Origin: Streptomyces sedi | Lineage (GTDB): Bacteria; Actinomycetota; Actinomycetes; Streptomycetales; Streptomycetaceae | Assembly (NCBI RefSeq): GCF_006335015.1 | Contig: NZ_VDGT01000005.1 | Coordinates: 186,001 to 250,000 of the forward strand | Reading direction: 5' to 3' | Length of the DNA: 64,000 nucleotides | Part shown: one piece after another, positions 51,513 to 60,726 of the stretch | Numbering within the stretch: position 1 is the first letter of the stretch | Layout: every line of letters starts with the position of its first letter | Position numbers and translations under genes: made by a program | The notes under the pieces: model-generated | Database searches by the model: none | The model's input: only the letters and a program-made list of their open reading frames with translations | Told to the model about the DNA's origin: nothing

Positions 51513-52166
51513 TCAGATCCGGTAGCCGGCGCCGGGCACCGTCGTGATCACCGGCGGGTCGCCCAGCTTGCGGCGGAGCGTCATCACGGTCACCCGCACG
51601 ACGTTGGTGAACGGGTCCGTGTTCTCGTCCCAGGCCTTCTCCAGGAGCTGCTCCGCGGAGACCACGGTGCCCTCCCCCCGCATCAGCACCTCCAGGACGG
51701 CGAACTCCTTCGGCGCCAGCTGGACCGGACGCCCGCCCCGGAAGACCTCGCGGCGGTTGGGGTCCAGAACGATCCCGGAGCGCTCCAGAACGGGCGGCAG
51801 GGCGGCCGTGGCGCGCCGGCCGAGGGCCCGGACGCGGGCGATCAGCTCGGTGAAGGCGAAGGGCTTCGGCAGATAGTCGTCGGCGCCGATCTCCAGGCCC
51901 TCGACCCGGTCGCTGACGTCACCCGAAGCGGTCAACATCAGCACCCGCGTCGGATAGCCCGCCGCCACCACGTGACGGCAGACGTCGTCCCCGTGGACCA
52001 GCGGCAGGTCGCGGTCGAGCACGATCACGTCGTACTCGTTGAGGTCGACGCGCTCCAGGGCCGCCTCGCCGTCGTACACCACGTCCACGGCCATGGCCTG
52101 CCGGCGCAGGCCGGTGGCCACCGCGTCCGCGAGCAACCGCTCGTCCTCCACGACGAGTACGCGCAC
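51513..52166 (-). CDS. cutR: Response regulator CutR
   Basis: A 217-residue OmpR-type regulator: receiver domain with VVEDERLL, phospho-Asp in DVIVLDRDLPLVHGD, MLTASG and Lys in DDYLPKPFAF; winged helix with LAPKEFAVLEVLMRGEGTVVSAEQLL and VVRVTVMTLRRKLGDPPVITTVPGAGYRI. The GTG at 52166 follows GAGAGGGACGG. The gene precedes cutS by 9 bases, in one operon. Confidence 0.92.
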   Translation of the reverse strand: MRVLVVEDERLLADAVATGLRRQAMAVDVVYDGEAALERVDLNEYDVIVLDRDLPLVHGDDVCRHVVAAGYPTRVLMLTASGDVSDRVEGLEIGADDYLPKPFAFTELIARVRALGRRATAALPPVLERSGIVLDPNRREVFRGGRPVQLAPKEFAVLEVLMRGEGTVVSAEQLLEKAWDENTDPFTNVVRVTVMTLRRKLGDPPVITTVPGAGYRI

Positions 52167-52260
52167 GTCCGTCCCTCTCTCTGCTCCCGTCGGACCTCCC
52201 GGAGCGTCCGACCACACACGGCCCCGCCGACCGTGCGCCACCATCCTGCCCGCAACCCGC

Positions 52261-52277
52261 GTAAGCCGGTGGTAAAC
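52261..52277 (-). promoter_or_regulatory. Direct repeat upstream of cutR
   Basis: TAAGC (52262-52266) and TAAAC (52273-52277), centres 11 bp apart, one helical turn, in a GC-rich context. OmpR-type regulators bind such direct repeats. It lies 95 bases before the cutR start and 220 before the divergent 53-residue gene. Confidence 0.4.
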
Positions 52278-52496
52278 GGCGTGGCCTCGGGTGACGGGAC
52301 GCTCGCCGAGGAGATTCGCACGGAGCGAGAGGTTTTGCCGCCACGCGGGCCGGGGACGTAGCCCTCGCACACCCCGTGACCACCCCCGCCAAGGCGGCAA
52401 GCCACCCCCTGCGCTGCCGACCGGCCCGGGTCCGCCGTGGTCGCGACCACCCCCGGCACCTCCCCGGTGCCGCCTAGAGAGACGAGGGGGCGCACC

Positions 52497-52658
52497 TTGG
52501 ACGCGTTCACCGCTGACCTTCTTCAGCGCATCGAGATCACCCGGTCCGATCTGCACCGCGCTCGTGAGGCAGGCGACCTGTTCACCATGGACGTTGAGCA
52601 GTCCGAGCTGGACGATCTGCGCCGGCTGGCGCAGGAGCACGGCGTCCAGGTCGCCTGA
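52497..52658 (+). CDS. Small conserved protein, 53 residues
   Basis: A short acidic helical protein: MDAFTADLLQRIEITRSDLHRAREAGDLFTMDVEQSELDDLRRLAQEHGVQVA in outline (long amphipathic helix pair). Start is TTG at 52497, chosen because GAGGGGG lies 6 bases upstream; a longer frame from 52437 would add 20 unlikely residues. From memory a similar short protein is encoded beside cutRS in other streptomycetes. Function unknown. Confidence 0.7.
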   Translation: MDAFTADLLQRIEITRSDLHRAREAGDLFTMDVEQSELDDLRRLAQEHGVQVA

Positions 52659-52690
52659 CCGACCGCGGGGCGCCGACCGATCAGGTCGAC

Positions 52691-52728
52691 GGTGGGGCGT
52701 CGGGGAGCTGTCTCCCCGGCGCCCCACC
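52691..52728. terminator. 17-bp hairpin between convergent genes
   Basis: Bases 52691-52707 pair with 52712-52728 with a single G-T wobble and a 4-base loop. It sits between the convergent small gene and the inositol-phosphatase gene. Confidence 0.8.
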
Positions 52729-52745
52729 TCGTGTGTGCGCCGCCC

Positions 52746-53603
52746 TCAGTCGTGCCAGGCGCCCCACTCGTCGAGCAGCGGCTGGAGCGCGGCGAAGACG
52801 CCGGGACCGGCGGCCACCGCGAGGTCGCCGTCCGGCAGCCGCCCGACCCGGCCGCCGGTCAGCGCGCCGGCCTCGCGGGCGATCAGGTCACCGGCGGCCA
52901 GGTCCCAGGGCTTGAGTCCCCGTTCGAAGTACCCGTCCAGCCGGCCGCCGGCCACGTCGGCGAGGTCGACGGCCGCCGAGCCCGAACGGCGGATGTCCCG
53001 CACCCGCGGGATCAGCCGTTGGGCCAGCGCGGCCTGGGCGGCGCGGACGGTGGTCACGTAGTTGAAGCCGGTGGCGATCAGCGCCTGGTCCAGCGGGGGG
53101 CTCGGACGCACCGTCATCGGGTGCGACAGCCCGCCGGCCGCGGTGCGGTGGGCACCGCCGCCGAGGGTCGCGTGGTAGGTCTCGCCCCGCATGGGCGCCT
53201 CGACCACGGCGGCGACGGCCCTGCCGTCCACCTCGGCGGCGATGGAGACGGCCCACTGGGGCAGGCCATACAGGTAGTTGACGGTGCCGTCCAGCGGGTC
53301 GACGACCCAGCGCACACCGCTGGTGCCCGGCCGTTCGCCGTCCTCCTCGCCGAGCAGCCCGTCCCCGGGACGGCGTTCGGCGAGGAAGTCGGCGATGAGT
53401 CGTTCGGCGGCGATGTCCATCTCGGTGACGACGTCGATCGGGCTGGACTTGGTCGCCGCCACGCCGAGGTCGGCGGGGCGGCCGTCGCGCAGCAGGACGC
53501 CGGCTCTGCGGGCCGCCTCGACGGCCACCTCAAGCAGCTCGGCGACCAGCGCCGGTTCCGGCGGCGCCGGCGCGGTGGACTCGGACACGGGGCGTTCGGA
53601 CAC
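52746..53603 (-). CDS. Inositol monophosphatase family protein
   Basis: A 285-residue Mg-dependent phosphatase. Metal ligands are in LLGEEDGE (the Glu), VVDPLDGTVNYLYGLP (Asp residues) and GLKPWDLAAGDLIAREAG (the final Asp). Substrate may be inositol-1-phosphate or a related sugar phosphate, including 3'-phosphoadenosine 5'-phosphate; this cannot be settled by sequence. The GTG at 53603 follows AAGGAGCCCCC; upstream sequence is not conserved-looking. Confidence 0.9.
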   Translation of the reverse strand: MSERPVSESTAPAPPEPALVAELLEVAVEAARRAGVLLRDGRPADLGVAATKSSPIDVVTEMDIAAERLIADFLAERRPGDGLLGEEDGERPGTSGVRWVVDPLDGTVNYLYGLPQWAVSIAAEVDGRAVAAVVEAPMRGETYHATLGGGAHRTAAGGLSHPMTVRPSPPLDQALIATGFNYVTTVRAAQAALAQRLIPRVRDIRRSGSAAVDLADVAGGRLDGYFERGLKPWDLAAGDLIAREAGALTGGRVGRLPDGDLAVAAGPGVFAALQPLLDEWGAWHD

Positions 53604-53649
53604 GGGGGCTCCTTGGGCGGGCGAACGGGAGGGGCGGTGGCCCCCGCGG

Positions 53650-54777
53650 TCAGGCGAAGGGGCTGTCGACGCCGGCCGCCGCCGGCTTGTCCACCCGGCC
53701 GGCGCAGCAGCCGACCGGGCACAGGTCGTGGCTGGCGCCGGACGCGCCCAGCGCGGGGCGCTCCGGGCCCTGGCCGCGCTCGGCCGCGGCGCGCTCCACG
53801 ACCAGCTCGCGCAGCGCCGCGACAAAGCGCGGGTGGGCGCCGACGGTGGGCGCCCGGACGGCGAGCAGCCCCAACTCCTCGGCGGTGGCGAGGGCCTCGG
53901 TGTCGAGGTCGTAGCGGACCTCCATGTGGTCGGAGACGAAGCCGACCGGGACGAGGACCACGGCCCGGACGCCCTCGGCCGCCAACTCCCGCAGCCGGTC
54001 GTTGACGTCGGGCTCCAGCCAGGGGATACGGGGGGAGCCGCTGCGGGACTGATAGACCAGCTCCCACTCGCGCTCCACGCCGGTGGCCTCGGCGACCCGC
54101 TCGGCCACCACGCGGGCGGCCTCCATGTGTTGGGCGACGTAGGCGCCGCCGGAGCCGTGCCCCGGGGGCGGTCCCGAGACGTCGGCGGCCGAGTCGGGGA
54201 TCGAGTGGGTGCTGAAGACCAGCCGCGCGCCGGCGCGCGCGTCGCCGGGCAGGCGCTCCAACGACTCCCGCACGCCCTCGGCGACGGTCTCCAGAAAACC
54301 GGGGTGGTTGTAGTACAGCCGCAACTTGTCCACCCGGGGCAGCTCCAGGCCCTCCTCCCGGAGGGCGAGCAGCGCCTCGGCGAGGTCCTCGCGGTACTGG
54401 CGGCAGCCCGAGTAGGAGGCGTACGCGCTGGTGACCAGCGCCAGCACCCGGCGCCTGCCGTCGGCGACCACCTGCCGCAGGGTGTCGGTCAGATAGGGCG
54501 CCCAGTTGCGGTTACCCCAGTAGACCGGCAGATCGATGCCGTGGGCCGCCAACTCGTCGCCGAGGGCGGCCAGCAGGGTCCTGTTCTGCTCGTTGATCGG
54601 GCTGACGCCGTCGAACAGGTGGTAGTGGGCGCCGACCTCGGCCAGTCGCTCGCGGGGGATGCCCCGGCCACGCGTGACGTTCTCCAGGAACGGCAGGACA
54701 TCGTCGGGTCCCTCCGGGCCTCCGAAGGAGAGGAGGAGCAGGGCGTCGTAGGGCTGGGCAGCGTGCACACCTTCCAT
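53650..54777 (-). CDS. hemH: Ferrochelatase (coproporphyrin type)
   Basis: A 375-residue enzyme that inserts iron into coproporphyrin III (Gram-positive route) or protoporphyrin. It has [33 protein letters not shown], the conserved [30 protein letters not shown] with the metal-binding His, and [20 protein letters not shown] with the conserved Glu. The C-terminus contains a cysteine cluster ([11 protein letters not shown]), matching the [2Fe-2S]-cluster form of actinobacterial ferrochelatases. The start at 54777 keeps the family's usual length. Confidence 0.93.
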   Translation of the reverse strand: MEGVHAAQPYDALLLLSFGGPEGPDDVLPFLENVTRGRGIPRERLAEVGAHYHLFDGVSPINEQNRTLLAALGDELAAHGIDLPVYWGNRNWAPYLTDTLRQVVADGRRRVLALVTSAYASYSGCRQYREDLAEALLALREEGLELPRVDKLRLYYNHPGFLETVAEGVRESLERLPGDARAGARLVFSTHSIPDSAADVSGPPPGHGSGGAYVAQHMEAARVVAERVAEATGVEREWELVYQSRSGSPRIPWLEPDVNDRLRELAAEGVRAVVLVPVGFVSDHMEVRYDLDTEALATAEELGLLAVRAPTVGAHPRFVAALRELVVERAAAERGQGPERPALGASGASHDLCPVGCCAGRVDKPAAAGVDSPFA

Positions 54778-55103
54778 GCCCGCGATCCTGCCACCCTCCG
54801 GGGGGACTCCGGCGGCGCCCCCGGCCACCGTCGCGTCCACGCCGGGAGGATGACGATCCGTGCCGTTCGTCACCTTCCGGGCCAGTCTTTACCTTCGCTT
54901 CCCTCGTTCGACTCAAATCTCACACTGTTCACACCGGACCCACGGATACGGTCAACGAACGAGAAGGAACGTCCCGATTTGGGGGAATCCTGGAGACTTG
55001 CCACCGGAAGCCCGGCCCGTGCGGCACCCCAACTCCCCCACCGCCCGCGAAGTTCAGCAGCGTGGCACCCCACCCCCGTGGCCCCAATGGAGTAGTGTGA
55101 CCA

Positions 55104-55200
55104 CACGTGGCCCTTGGCCCGGTTTGCCCCATGCGGAGAAGTGCGCTCGCGCCGGTCACCGCACGTGGCAAAGTGGCGACTGTGCCATAACATCGGTTCC
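55104..55200 (+). promoter_or_regulatory. Promoter region of sepH with CACGTGGC direct repeat
   Basis: The 548-bp gap 54778-55325 has no convincing gene. CACGTGGC occurs at 55104-55111 and 55162-55169 (each preceded by CCR or CAC), with AT-richer ATAACAT at 55187-55193 downstream, a possible -10 for sepH. Confidence 0.3.
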
Positions 55201-55325
55201 AGACCACGGCCCGACACGCCGGGCAAGTCGGCAAGGTTGTGGCAGGCTGCGCCCGGGCAGGTCACACTCGTCTGGCAGGAGCAGCGACGTACGTGACGTC
55301 GGCAGGCACCACCCGGGAGGTCCTC

Positions 55326-56351
55326 GTGCCCGAACTGCGTGTCGTGGCCGTGAGCAATGACGGCACACGCCTGGTGCTGAAGGCTGCAGACAACACGGAG
55401 TACACCCTCCCCATCGACGAGCGGCTGCGCGCCGCCGTGCGCAACGACCGCGCGCGGCTGGGCCAGATCGAGATCGAGGTGGAGAACCACCTCCGCCCCA
55501 GGGACATCCAGGCGCGGATACGAGCCGGCGCGACGGCCGAGGAGGTCGCGCAGTTCGCCGGCATCCCGGTGGACCGGGTGCGCCGTTTCGAGGGTCCGGT
55601 CCTGGCCGAGCGGGCCTTCATGGCCGAGCGGGCGCGCAAGACGCCGGTCCGCAGGCCGGGCGAGACGGCGGGGCCGCAGCTGGGCGAGGCGGTCGCGGAG
55701 CGGCTGATGCTGCGCGGCGCCGACAAGGACGCGGTCCGCTGGGACTCCTGGCGCAGGGACGACGGCACCTGGGAGGTGCTGCTGGTCTACCGGGTCGCCG
55801 GCGAGACCCACTCGGCGAGCTGGATGTACGACCCGCCACGCCGGCTGGTGCAGGCCGTGGACGAGGAGGCCAGGTCGCTGCTGGGCGAGACGGACGACTC
55901 GCCCGAGCCCAGCACCCCGTTCGTGCCGAGGATCGCCCGGCTCCCCCGGGAGAACGAGCGCCCCGGCGGCCGTTCCGGCCCCGAGTCGGCGTCCCGGCTG
56001 GACAACGACACGGACTCGTTGACGAGCCTGCTGGAGGCGGTGCCGAGCTTCCGGGGCGACCTCGTCGTTCCCGAGCCGCCCGCTCCCGCTGCCGACGCCG
56101 ACGAGGAGCCGGAGCTGGACGAGCCCGAGGAGGAGGAGCCGCCGGCGCGCGGCCCGGCCGCAGCCGCCGGCAGCGCGGGCTCGACCTACGCGGACGTGCT
56201 GATGCCGCGTTCCGTCGGCGGCCACCGCGACCGGCTCACGGGCAACACGGACCGCCAGGCCGAGGCCGACGGGGTGCGCCCCGGTCGCCGTGCGGCGGTG
56301 CCGAGTTGGGACGAGATCGTCTTCGGCACCCGCCGCAAGAAGAAGGAGTAG
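55326..56351 (+). CDS. sepH: Septation protein SepH
   Basis: A 341-residue cytoplasmic cell-division protein that stimulates FtsZ assembly. The N-terminal DUF3071 domain starts VPELRVVAVSNDGTRLVLKAADNTEYTLPIDERLRAAVRND and holds a helix-turn-helix (RPRDIQARIRAGATAEEVAQFAGIPVDRVRRFEGPVLAE). The central part is acidic, Pro/Glu-rich linker, and the C-terminus ends PSWDEIVFGTRRKKKE, the conserved FtsZ-interacting tail from memory. The GTG at 55326 follows GGGAGGTCCTC. Confidence 0.93.
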   Translation: MPELRVVAVSNDGTRLVLKAADNTEYTLPIDERLRAAVRNDRARLGQIEIEVENHLRPRDIQARIRAGATAEEVAQFAGIPVDRVRRFEGPVLAERAFMAERARKTPVRRPGETAGPQLGEAVAERLMLRGADKDAVRWDSWRRDDGTWEVLLVYRVAGETHSASWMYDPPRRLVQAVDEEARSLLGETDDSPEPSTPFVPRIARLPRENERPGGRSGPESASRLDNDTDSLTSLLEAVPSFRGDLVVPEPPAPAADADEEPELDEPEEEEPPARGPAAAAGSAGSTYADVLMPRSVGGHRDRLTGNTDRQAEADGVRPGRRAAVPSWDEIVFGTRRKKKE

Positions 56352-56363
56352 GCGCGGGGCCGC

Positions 56364-57203
56364 TCAGCCCGGCTCGTGGCCCCTGGCCACGGGTCGGCCG
56401 GGCTGGGCGGTCCACTCGCTCCACGAGCCCGGGTAGAGCGCGGCGGGGATGCCCGCCACCTCCAGCGCCCACACCTGGTGCGCGGCCGAGATCCCGGAGC
56501 CGCAGTAGACGCCGACCTCGCGGTCCCGGGTGACGCCCAGCGCGGCGAACCGGTCACCGAGCGCGGCCGGCGAGCGCAGCAGTCCGTCGGCGTCGACGTT
56601 CTCGGTGGTGGGCGCCGAGACCGCGCCGGGGATGTGGCCGGCCACCGGGTCGATCGGCTCGACCTCGCCCCGGTACCGCTCCCCCGCCCGGGCGTCCAGC
56701 AGCACACCGCGCCTGGCCAACGCGGCGGCGCCGTCCGCGTCCAGCACCGGCAGCGCGCCGGGGGCGGGAACGAAGTCGCCCTCGTCCGGCGCCGGTTCCT
56801 CCGTGACCAGCGGCCCGTCCCAGGCGGCCAGCCCACCGTCCAGCACCCGCACGTCGCCGTGGCCGGCCCAGCGCAGCAGCCACCAGGCGCGTGCGGCGGC
56901 CCAGCCGTCGCCGCCGTCGTAGACCACCACGGGCCGGCCCGAGCTCACACCCGCGCGCCGTGCCGCGACGCCGAGGACCGCGGGGTCGGGCAGCGGATGA
57001 CGCCCGGAGTCCCCGGCGGGACCCGCCAGTTCGGCTTCGAGGTCGACATAGACCGCGCCCGGCAGATGACCCGTCAGATAATCAGGGTGTCCCGGCGGGC
57101 CGCCGAGGCGCCAACGCACGTCGAGCAGCACGGGCCGGTCGGCTGGTGGGGTTCCGGGAGCGAGAAGCGCGGCGAGGTCCTGGGCCGGGATGATCGCAGT
57201 CAT
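56364..57203 (-). CDS. Thiosulfate sulfurtransferase (rhodanese, two-domain)
   Basis: A 279-residue protein with two rhodanese domains. Active-site loop CGSGISAA (Cys in VGVYCGSGISAA) is in the second domain. The first has LLDVRWRLGGPPGHPDYLTGHLPGAVYVDLEAELAG. Length fits the thiosulfate or 3-mercaptopyruvate type. The ATG at 57203 is chosen; an in-frame ATG at 57212 is possible. It is convergent with sepH. Confidence 0.9.
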   Translation of the reverse strand: MTAIIPAQDLAALLAPGTPPADRPVLLDVRWRLGGPPGHPDYLTGHLPGAVYVDLEAELAGPAGDSGRHPLPDPAVLGVAARRAGVSSGRPVVVYDGGDGWAAARAWWLLRWAGHGDVRVLDGGLAAWDGPLVTEEPAPDEGDFVPAPGALPVLDADGAAALARRGVLLDARAGERYRGEVEPIDPVAGHIPGAVSAPTTENVDADGLLRSPAALGDRFAALGVTRDREVGVYCGSGISAAHQVWALEVAGIPAALYPGSWSEWTAQPGRPVARGHEPG

Positions 57204-57287
57204 GGCACCCATTGTCCCCGTGCGCGGGAGAGACTCTTTCGGTGCGCGCGGGGCAGGGGTGTGGATGGGTATCGAGAAGGGAGCAGG

Positions 57288-58076
57288 ATGACCGAGGCAG
57301 CGAGTCCCCCGGTTTCGGGGACGCACCGCTGGGTGAGTCTGATGGTCCATGACGTGTCCGTCGCTCAACGGTTCTACGGTGAGCTGTTCGGCTGGGAGTT
57401 CGACACCGGCCCCGACCAGCTGGGCCCCTACGTCAGGGCGCTGCGCGACGGCCACCCGGTGGCCGGGCTCGGGGAGTTCGCGTCCGGGGTGCGGGGCAGG
57501 CCGGTCTCCTGGCTGCCCTACATCGCCACGGGGGACGTGGACGCGACCGCCGCGACCATCAGGGAGTGCGGTGGCACGGTGGCGGTCGGTCCGATCGAGG
57601 TGGACCAGGTGGGACGGCTGGCCATCGCGGCGGACGTGAACGGGGCGGTCTTCGGCCTCTGGCAGGGCGGCCCGCGGCGCAGCGCGCCGTTCTACGGGCC
57701 GGCCGGCACCCCCGAGTGGAACGAGCTGATCACCGCCGACACGTCGACGGTCAGCAAGTTCTACAGCAACGTCCTCGGGTACGAGGCGGCGCCCGAGCCG
57801 GCCCAGCCCGAGGGCCTGGACTACCTGACGTTCCGGCTGGACGGCCGGCCGACGGCCAGCGTCCGGGGCGTCGGCGCCAGGTCGCTGCCCCGGGACCGGG
57901 GTCCGCACTGGCTGACGTACTTCTCGGTGCCGGACGTGGACGAGGCGGTGCGGGACGTCGAGCGGCTGGGCGGCCTGGCGTTGAGCGAGCCCGAGGTCTC
58001 CCCGTTCGGCCGGTGGGCCAAGGTGGCCGACCCGGAGGGCGGGATCTTCGCCGTCATCAGGCCGCCGGGCCGCTGA
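57288..58076 (+). CDS. VOC-superfamily (glyoxalase-like) protein, two domains
   Basis: A 262-residue protein with two VOC domains (about residues 14-125 and 140-258). Each has the start V-x-D-V-x-x-A-x-x-F-Y-x-x-x-F/L-G pattern: MVHDVSVAQRFYGELFGWEF and ITADTSTVSKFYSNVLGYEA. No metal-binding residues can be firmly assigned, so it may be a binding protein or a small-molecule-modifying enzyme. The start follows GAAGGGAGCAGG. Confidence 0.85.
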   Translation: MTEAASPPVSGTHRWVSLMVHDVSVAQRFYGELFGWEFDTGPDQLGPYVRALRDGHPVAGLGEFASGVRGRPVSWLPYIATGDVDATAATIRECGGTVAVGPIEVDQVGRLAIAADVNGAVFGLWQGGPRRSAPFYGPAGTPEWNELITADTSTVSKFYSNVLGYEAAPEPAQPEGLDYLTFRLDGRPTASVRGVGARSLPRDRGPHWLTYFSVPDVDEAVRDVERLGGLALSEPEVSPFGRWAKVADPEGGIFAVIRPPGR

Positions 58077-58094
58077 GCGTGGGCCGGCGCGGAC

Positions 58095-58772
58095 TCAGCG
58101 CTGTCCGGGTACCCCTTCCGGGGGAAGCACCTCGGGCGAGAGTTGACCCGCGCCGGCCGCCGCGGCCGTGAGCCGCCTGCGGTGGTGGCGGCGGCACAGC
58201 ACCTCGTAGTCCACCTCGCCCCTGGGGGCCTCCTGGCCGCCGCCCGCGACGTCGCCGACCACCACCTGGGCGCCCTCGACGACCATCCGGCCGCCCACCG
58301 TGCGGGCGTTGTGCGTGGCCCGGGCGCCGCACCAGCACAACCCCTCGACCTGAAGCACCTCGACCCGGTCGGCCAGCTCGATCAGCCGCTGTGAGCCGGG
58401 GAAGAGCCGGGTGCGGAAGTCGGTGGTGATGCCGAACGCGTAGACGTCGATGCCGAGGTCGTCCACGACCCGGGCCAACTCGTCGACCTGCTCGGGCGAG
58501 AGGAACTGCGCCTCGTCCGCGATCACGTAGTCCGCCCGACCGCCGGCCGTGAGATGGCGCACCAGATGGGCGTGGAAGTCGAACTTCTCGTCCGCCTCCG
58601 TGGCCTCGGCGACCAGGCCGAGACGGGAGGAGATCCGGCCGGCGCCGGCCCGGTCGTTGCGGGTGAAGATCAGGCCCAGGAGCCCGCGCGCGGAGCGGTT
58701 GTGCTGGATCTGCAGGGCGAGGGTGCTCTTCCCGCAGTCCATCGTGCCGGAGAAGAAGGCGAGTTCAGCCAA
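58095..58772 (-). CDS. tdk: Thymidine kinase
   Basis: A 225-residue type II thymidine kinase phosphorylating thymidine in the salvage pathway. Walker A is FFSGTMDCGKSTLAL, Asp-Glu of Walker B is VIADEAQFLSPEQVDEL, and the zinc-binding lid has CWCGARATHNAR and CRRHH. Start is TTG at 58772, preceded by GGAGCCCGTTCCC. It sits between the VOC gene (convergent) and the phosphodiesterase-like gene (16 bases upstream). Confidence 0.93.
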   Translation of the reverse strand: MAELAFFSGTMDCGKSTLALQIQHNRSARGLLGLIFTRNDRAGAGRISSRLGLVAEATEADEKFDFHAHLVRHLTAGGRADYVIADEAQFLSPEQVDELARVVDDLGIDVYAFGITTDFRTRLFPGSQRLIELADRVEVLQVEGLCWCGARATHNARTVGGRMVVEGAQVVVGDVAGGGQEAPRGEVDYEVLCRRHHRRRLTAAAAGAGQLSPEVLPPEGVPGQR

Positions 58773-58788
58773 GGGAACGGGCTCCAGA

Positions 58789-60021
58789 TCAGGTGCGGAC
58801 TTCCAGCAGCGGTACCAGCTGCTCTGCGGGGGTCAGGGAGCCGTGCATCCCGATCAGGGCCGTCTCCCTGGGCTCGGTCTCGCTGGCGACCACGGCGGCG
58901 GCCCCCGTCATCGCCACCACCACGTCCCCGATGCGGGGGGCGACGCGGGACTCGACCGCCTGCCCCGGCGGGCCGAACCAGCCCAGGGCGACGGCCTCCT
59001 CGCGGGTGGCCACCCAGGCGTCCTCGGCCAGGACCTCGCGCCAGACGGCGTACACGTCCTCGGCGGCGCCGGGCACCGTGTACAGGTGGCGGGCGCGTCC
59101 CTCGCCGCCGAGCTGGGCCACGCCGGCGCGCAGTTCCCAGTCGTGGTCGAAGTCGAACCTGGCCTCCTCGGTGACCGGGACGTCGACCATGCCGTGGTCG
59201 GCGGTGACGTAGAGCACGGCGCGCGACGGCAGTCGCTCGGCCAGCCGCTGGGCCAGGCCGTCGACGAGGATGAGCTGGTCGCGCCACTCCTCCGAGTCGA
59301 CGCCGAAGCGGTGGCCCGCCGCGTCCAGCTCCGCGTAGTACGTGTAGACCAGGGTGCGTGCGGCCTCGCCGAGCCGGGCCGCCGCCACGTCCATCCGCTC
59401 CCGCACGTCGGAACGGCCGAGGAAGGTGCCGCCGGAGAGCGCGACCCGGGTGAGCGGGGTGCGCTCGAAGTGCGGCGCGGAGACCTGGCAGGCGGCGACG
59501 CCGGCCGCGTCGGCCCCGCGGAAGAGCGTGGGGTGCGGCTGCCAGCGCCCCGGGTCGGTCCAGGGTTCCCAGCGCAGCTGGTGCATCAGGGCGCCGCTGC
59601 CCGGGTCCAGCACCCGGTAGCCGGCCAGGCCGTGCGCGCCGGGCGGCAGTCCGGTGCCCAGTGAGGCGAGCGAGGTCGCCGTGGTCGAGGGGAAGCCCGA
59701 CGTGATCGGGGCGCCCTCGCCCGCGCGCGAGGTGGGCAGCAGCGAGGTGAGGAACGGGGCGAGCGGCGCGTGCGCCCGCAGCTGCTCCCAGCCGAGGCCG
59801 TCGATCAGGAAGACGCAGACCCGGTCGGCCGGCGGCAGCGCGAACGCGGGCCGGCGGCCCGGCACGTCGAGCCCGGCCAGGGCGGCCGGCAGCAGGTCGC
59901 TCAGCGCCCCCGTGCCGTACCGGGGGGCCGGCGCCAGCCGGGGGTCGAGCGGGCTCGGCGGCTCGGGCCAGCCGCCGGGAGGAGCGCCGGGCGGCCGGCC
60001 GCCGTCGTGCCGGGGGATCAC
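58789..60021 (-). CDS. Alkaline phosphatase-superfamily (nucleotide pyrophosphatase-like) enzyme
   Basis: A 410-residue enzyme of the type I phosphodiesterase/nucleotide pyrophosphatase group. Metal and nucleophile residues are clear: Asp in VFLIDGLGW, nucleophile Thr in FPSTTATSLASLGTG, YYAELDAAGHRFG, VTADHGMVDV and MHGSL. No signal peptide is seen, so it is probably intracellular. The GTG start overlaps the stop of the DUF5998 gene by four bases (GTGA). Confidence 0.88.
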   Translation of the reverse strand: MIPRHDGGRPPGAPPGGWPEPPSPLDPRLAPAPRYGTGALSDLLPAALAGLDVPGRRPAFALPPADRVCVFLIDGLGWEQLRAHAPLAPFLTSLLPTSRAGEGAPITSGFPSTTATSLASLGTGLPPGAHGLAGYRVLDPGSGALMHQLRWEPWTDPGRWQPHPTLFRGADAAGVAACQVSAPHFERTPLTRVALSGGTFLGRSDVRERMDVAAARLGEAARTLVYTYYAELDAAGHRFGVDSEEWRDQLILVDGLAQRLAERLPSRAVLYVTADHGMVDVPVTEEARFDFDHDWELRAGVAQLGGEGRARHLYTVPGAAEDVYAVWREVLAEDAWVATREEAVALGWFGPPGQAVESRVAPRIGDVVVAMTGAAAVVASETEPRETALIGMHGSLTPAEQLVPLLEVRT

Positions 60022-60605
60022 CTGCCGGACACCGCGGTCGCCTCGGAGAGCGCCTGCGCGAACTCCAGCGCCTGACGGACCGTCTCCGGGCCGTCCCCGG
60101 CCTCGCTGACCCGCAGCGACAGGTCGTCGGCCGTCGTGGAGCCCGTGTAGCCGTGGTCGGCCTCGCAGTTGGGGTCGCCGCAGTTGGCCGGCTCCATGTC
60201 GATCCGGGAGACCGCGCCCCAGCCGATGGTGAGCACGACCTCGCGCGGCAGCGTGCCGGGCACGTACGACTGCGGGTCGGCGACGACCCGGCTGAGCACG
60301 ACGGAGGAGATCCGGCTGAGCTTCACCGACTCGGTCGAGGTGGTGGCGTAGGGGGTCGGGGCGTTGCCGTCGGCGGGCTGCTCGTCGGTGTGGCTGACGA
60401 TGAAGCGGGTGCCCGTGAGCACCAGCACCGTGGCGTGCCGGCGGACCTCGTTGCTGTCGAAGGTCGTCTCCTGGTGGACCAGGAAGGAGACGACGGGCTC
60501 CCGCCCCACGGCGGCCTCCACCGCCTCGGCGACGAGCGCTGGGTAGTAGCCGCTGCGCTCGATCGCCTCCCGCAGCCCCTGGGACGTGGTACCGGTCTTC
60601 GCCAT
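60018..60605 (-). CDS. DUF5998 protein
   Basis: A 195-residue soluble protein. It starts MAKTGTTSQGLREAIERSGYYPALVAEAVEAAVG and contains LVHQETTFDSNEVRRHATVLVLTGTRFIVSHTDE, PREVVLTIGWGAVSRIDMEPANCGDPNCEADHGYTG, typical of DUF5998 in actinomycetes. The DPNCEADHG segment carries two cysteines and a histidine that might bind metal. Function unknown. Alternative ATG at 60614. It is translationally coupled to the downstream phosphodiesterase-like gene. Confidence 0.85.
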   Translation of the reverse strand: MAKTGTTSQGLREAIERSGYYPALVAEAVEAAVGREPVVSFLVHQETTFDSNEVRRHATVLVLTGTRFIVSHTDEQPADGNAPTPYATTSTESVKLSRISSVVLSRVVADPQSYVPGTLPREVVLTIGWGAVSRIDMEPANCGDPNCEADHGYTGSTTADDLSLRVSEAGDGPETVRQALEFAQALSEATAVSGR

Positions 60606-60726
60606 GGCCCCCATCCTAAGGGGCGACTCCGACAGCGCAGTGGGCGCTTGACGGGGAAAAGCGCGCGCCCGGCGGGACTTGCCCGGCCGACGGGCGGCGC
60701 GCTCCGCCGCGCACCTCGGTGACCGG

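Noticed and set aside
54860..55360. 166-codon frame between hemH and sepH
   Set aside because: Low-complexity composition, overlaps the sepH start in another frame, no ribosome site.
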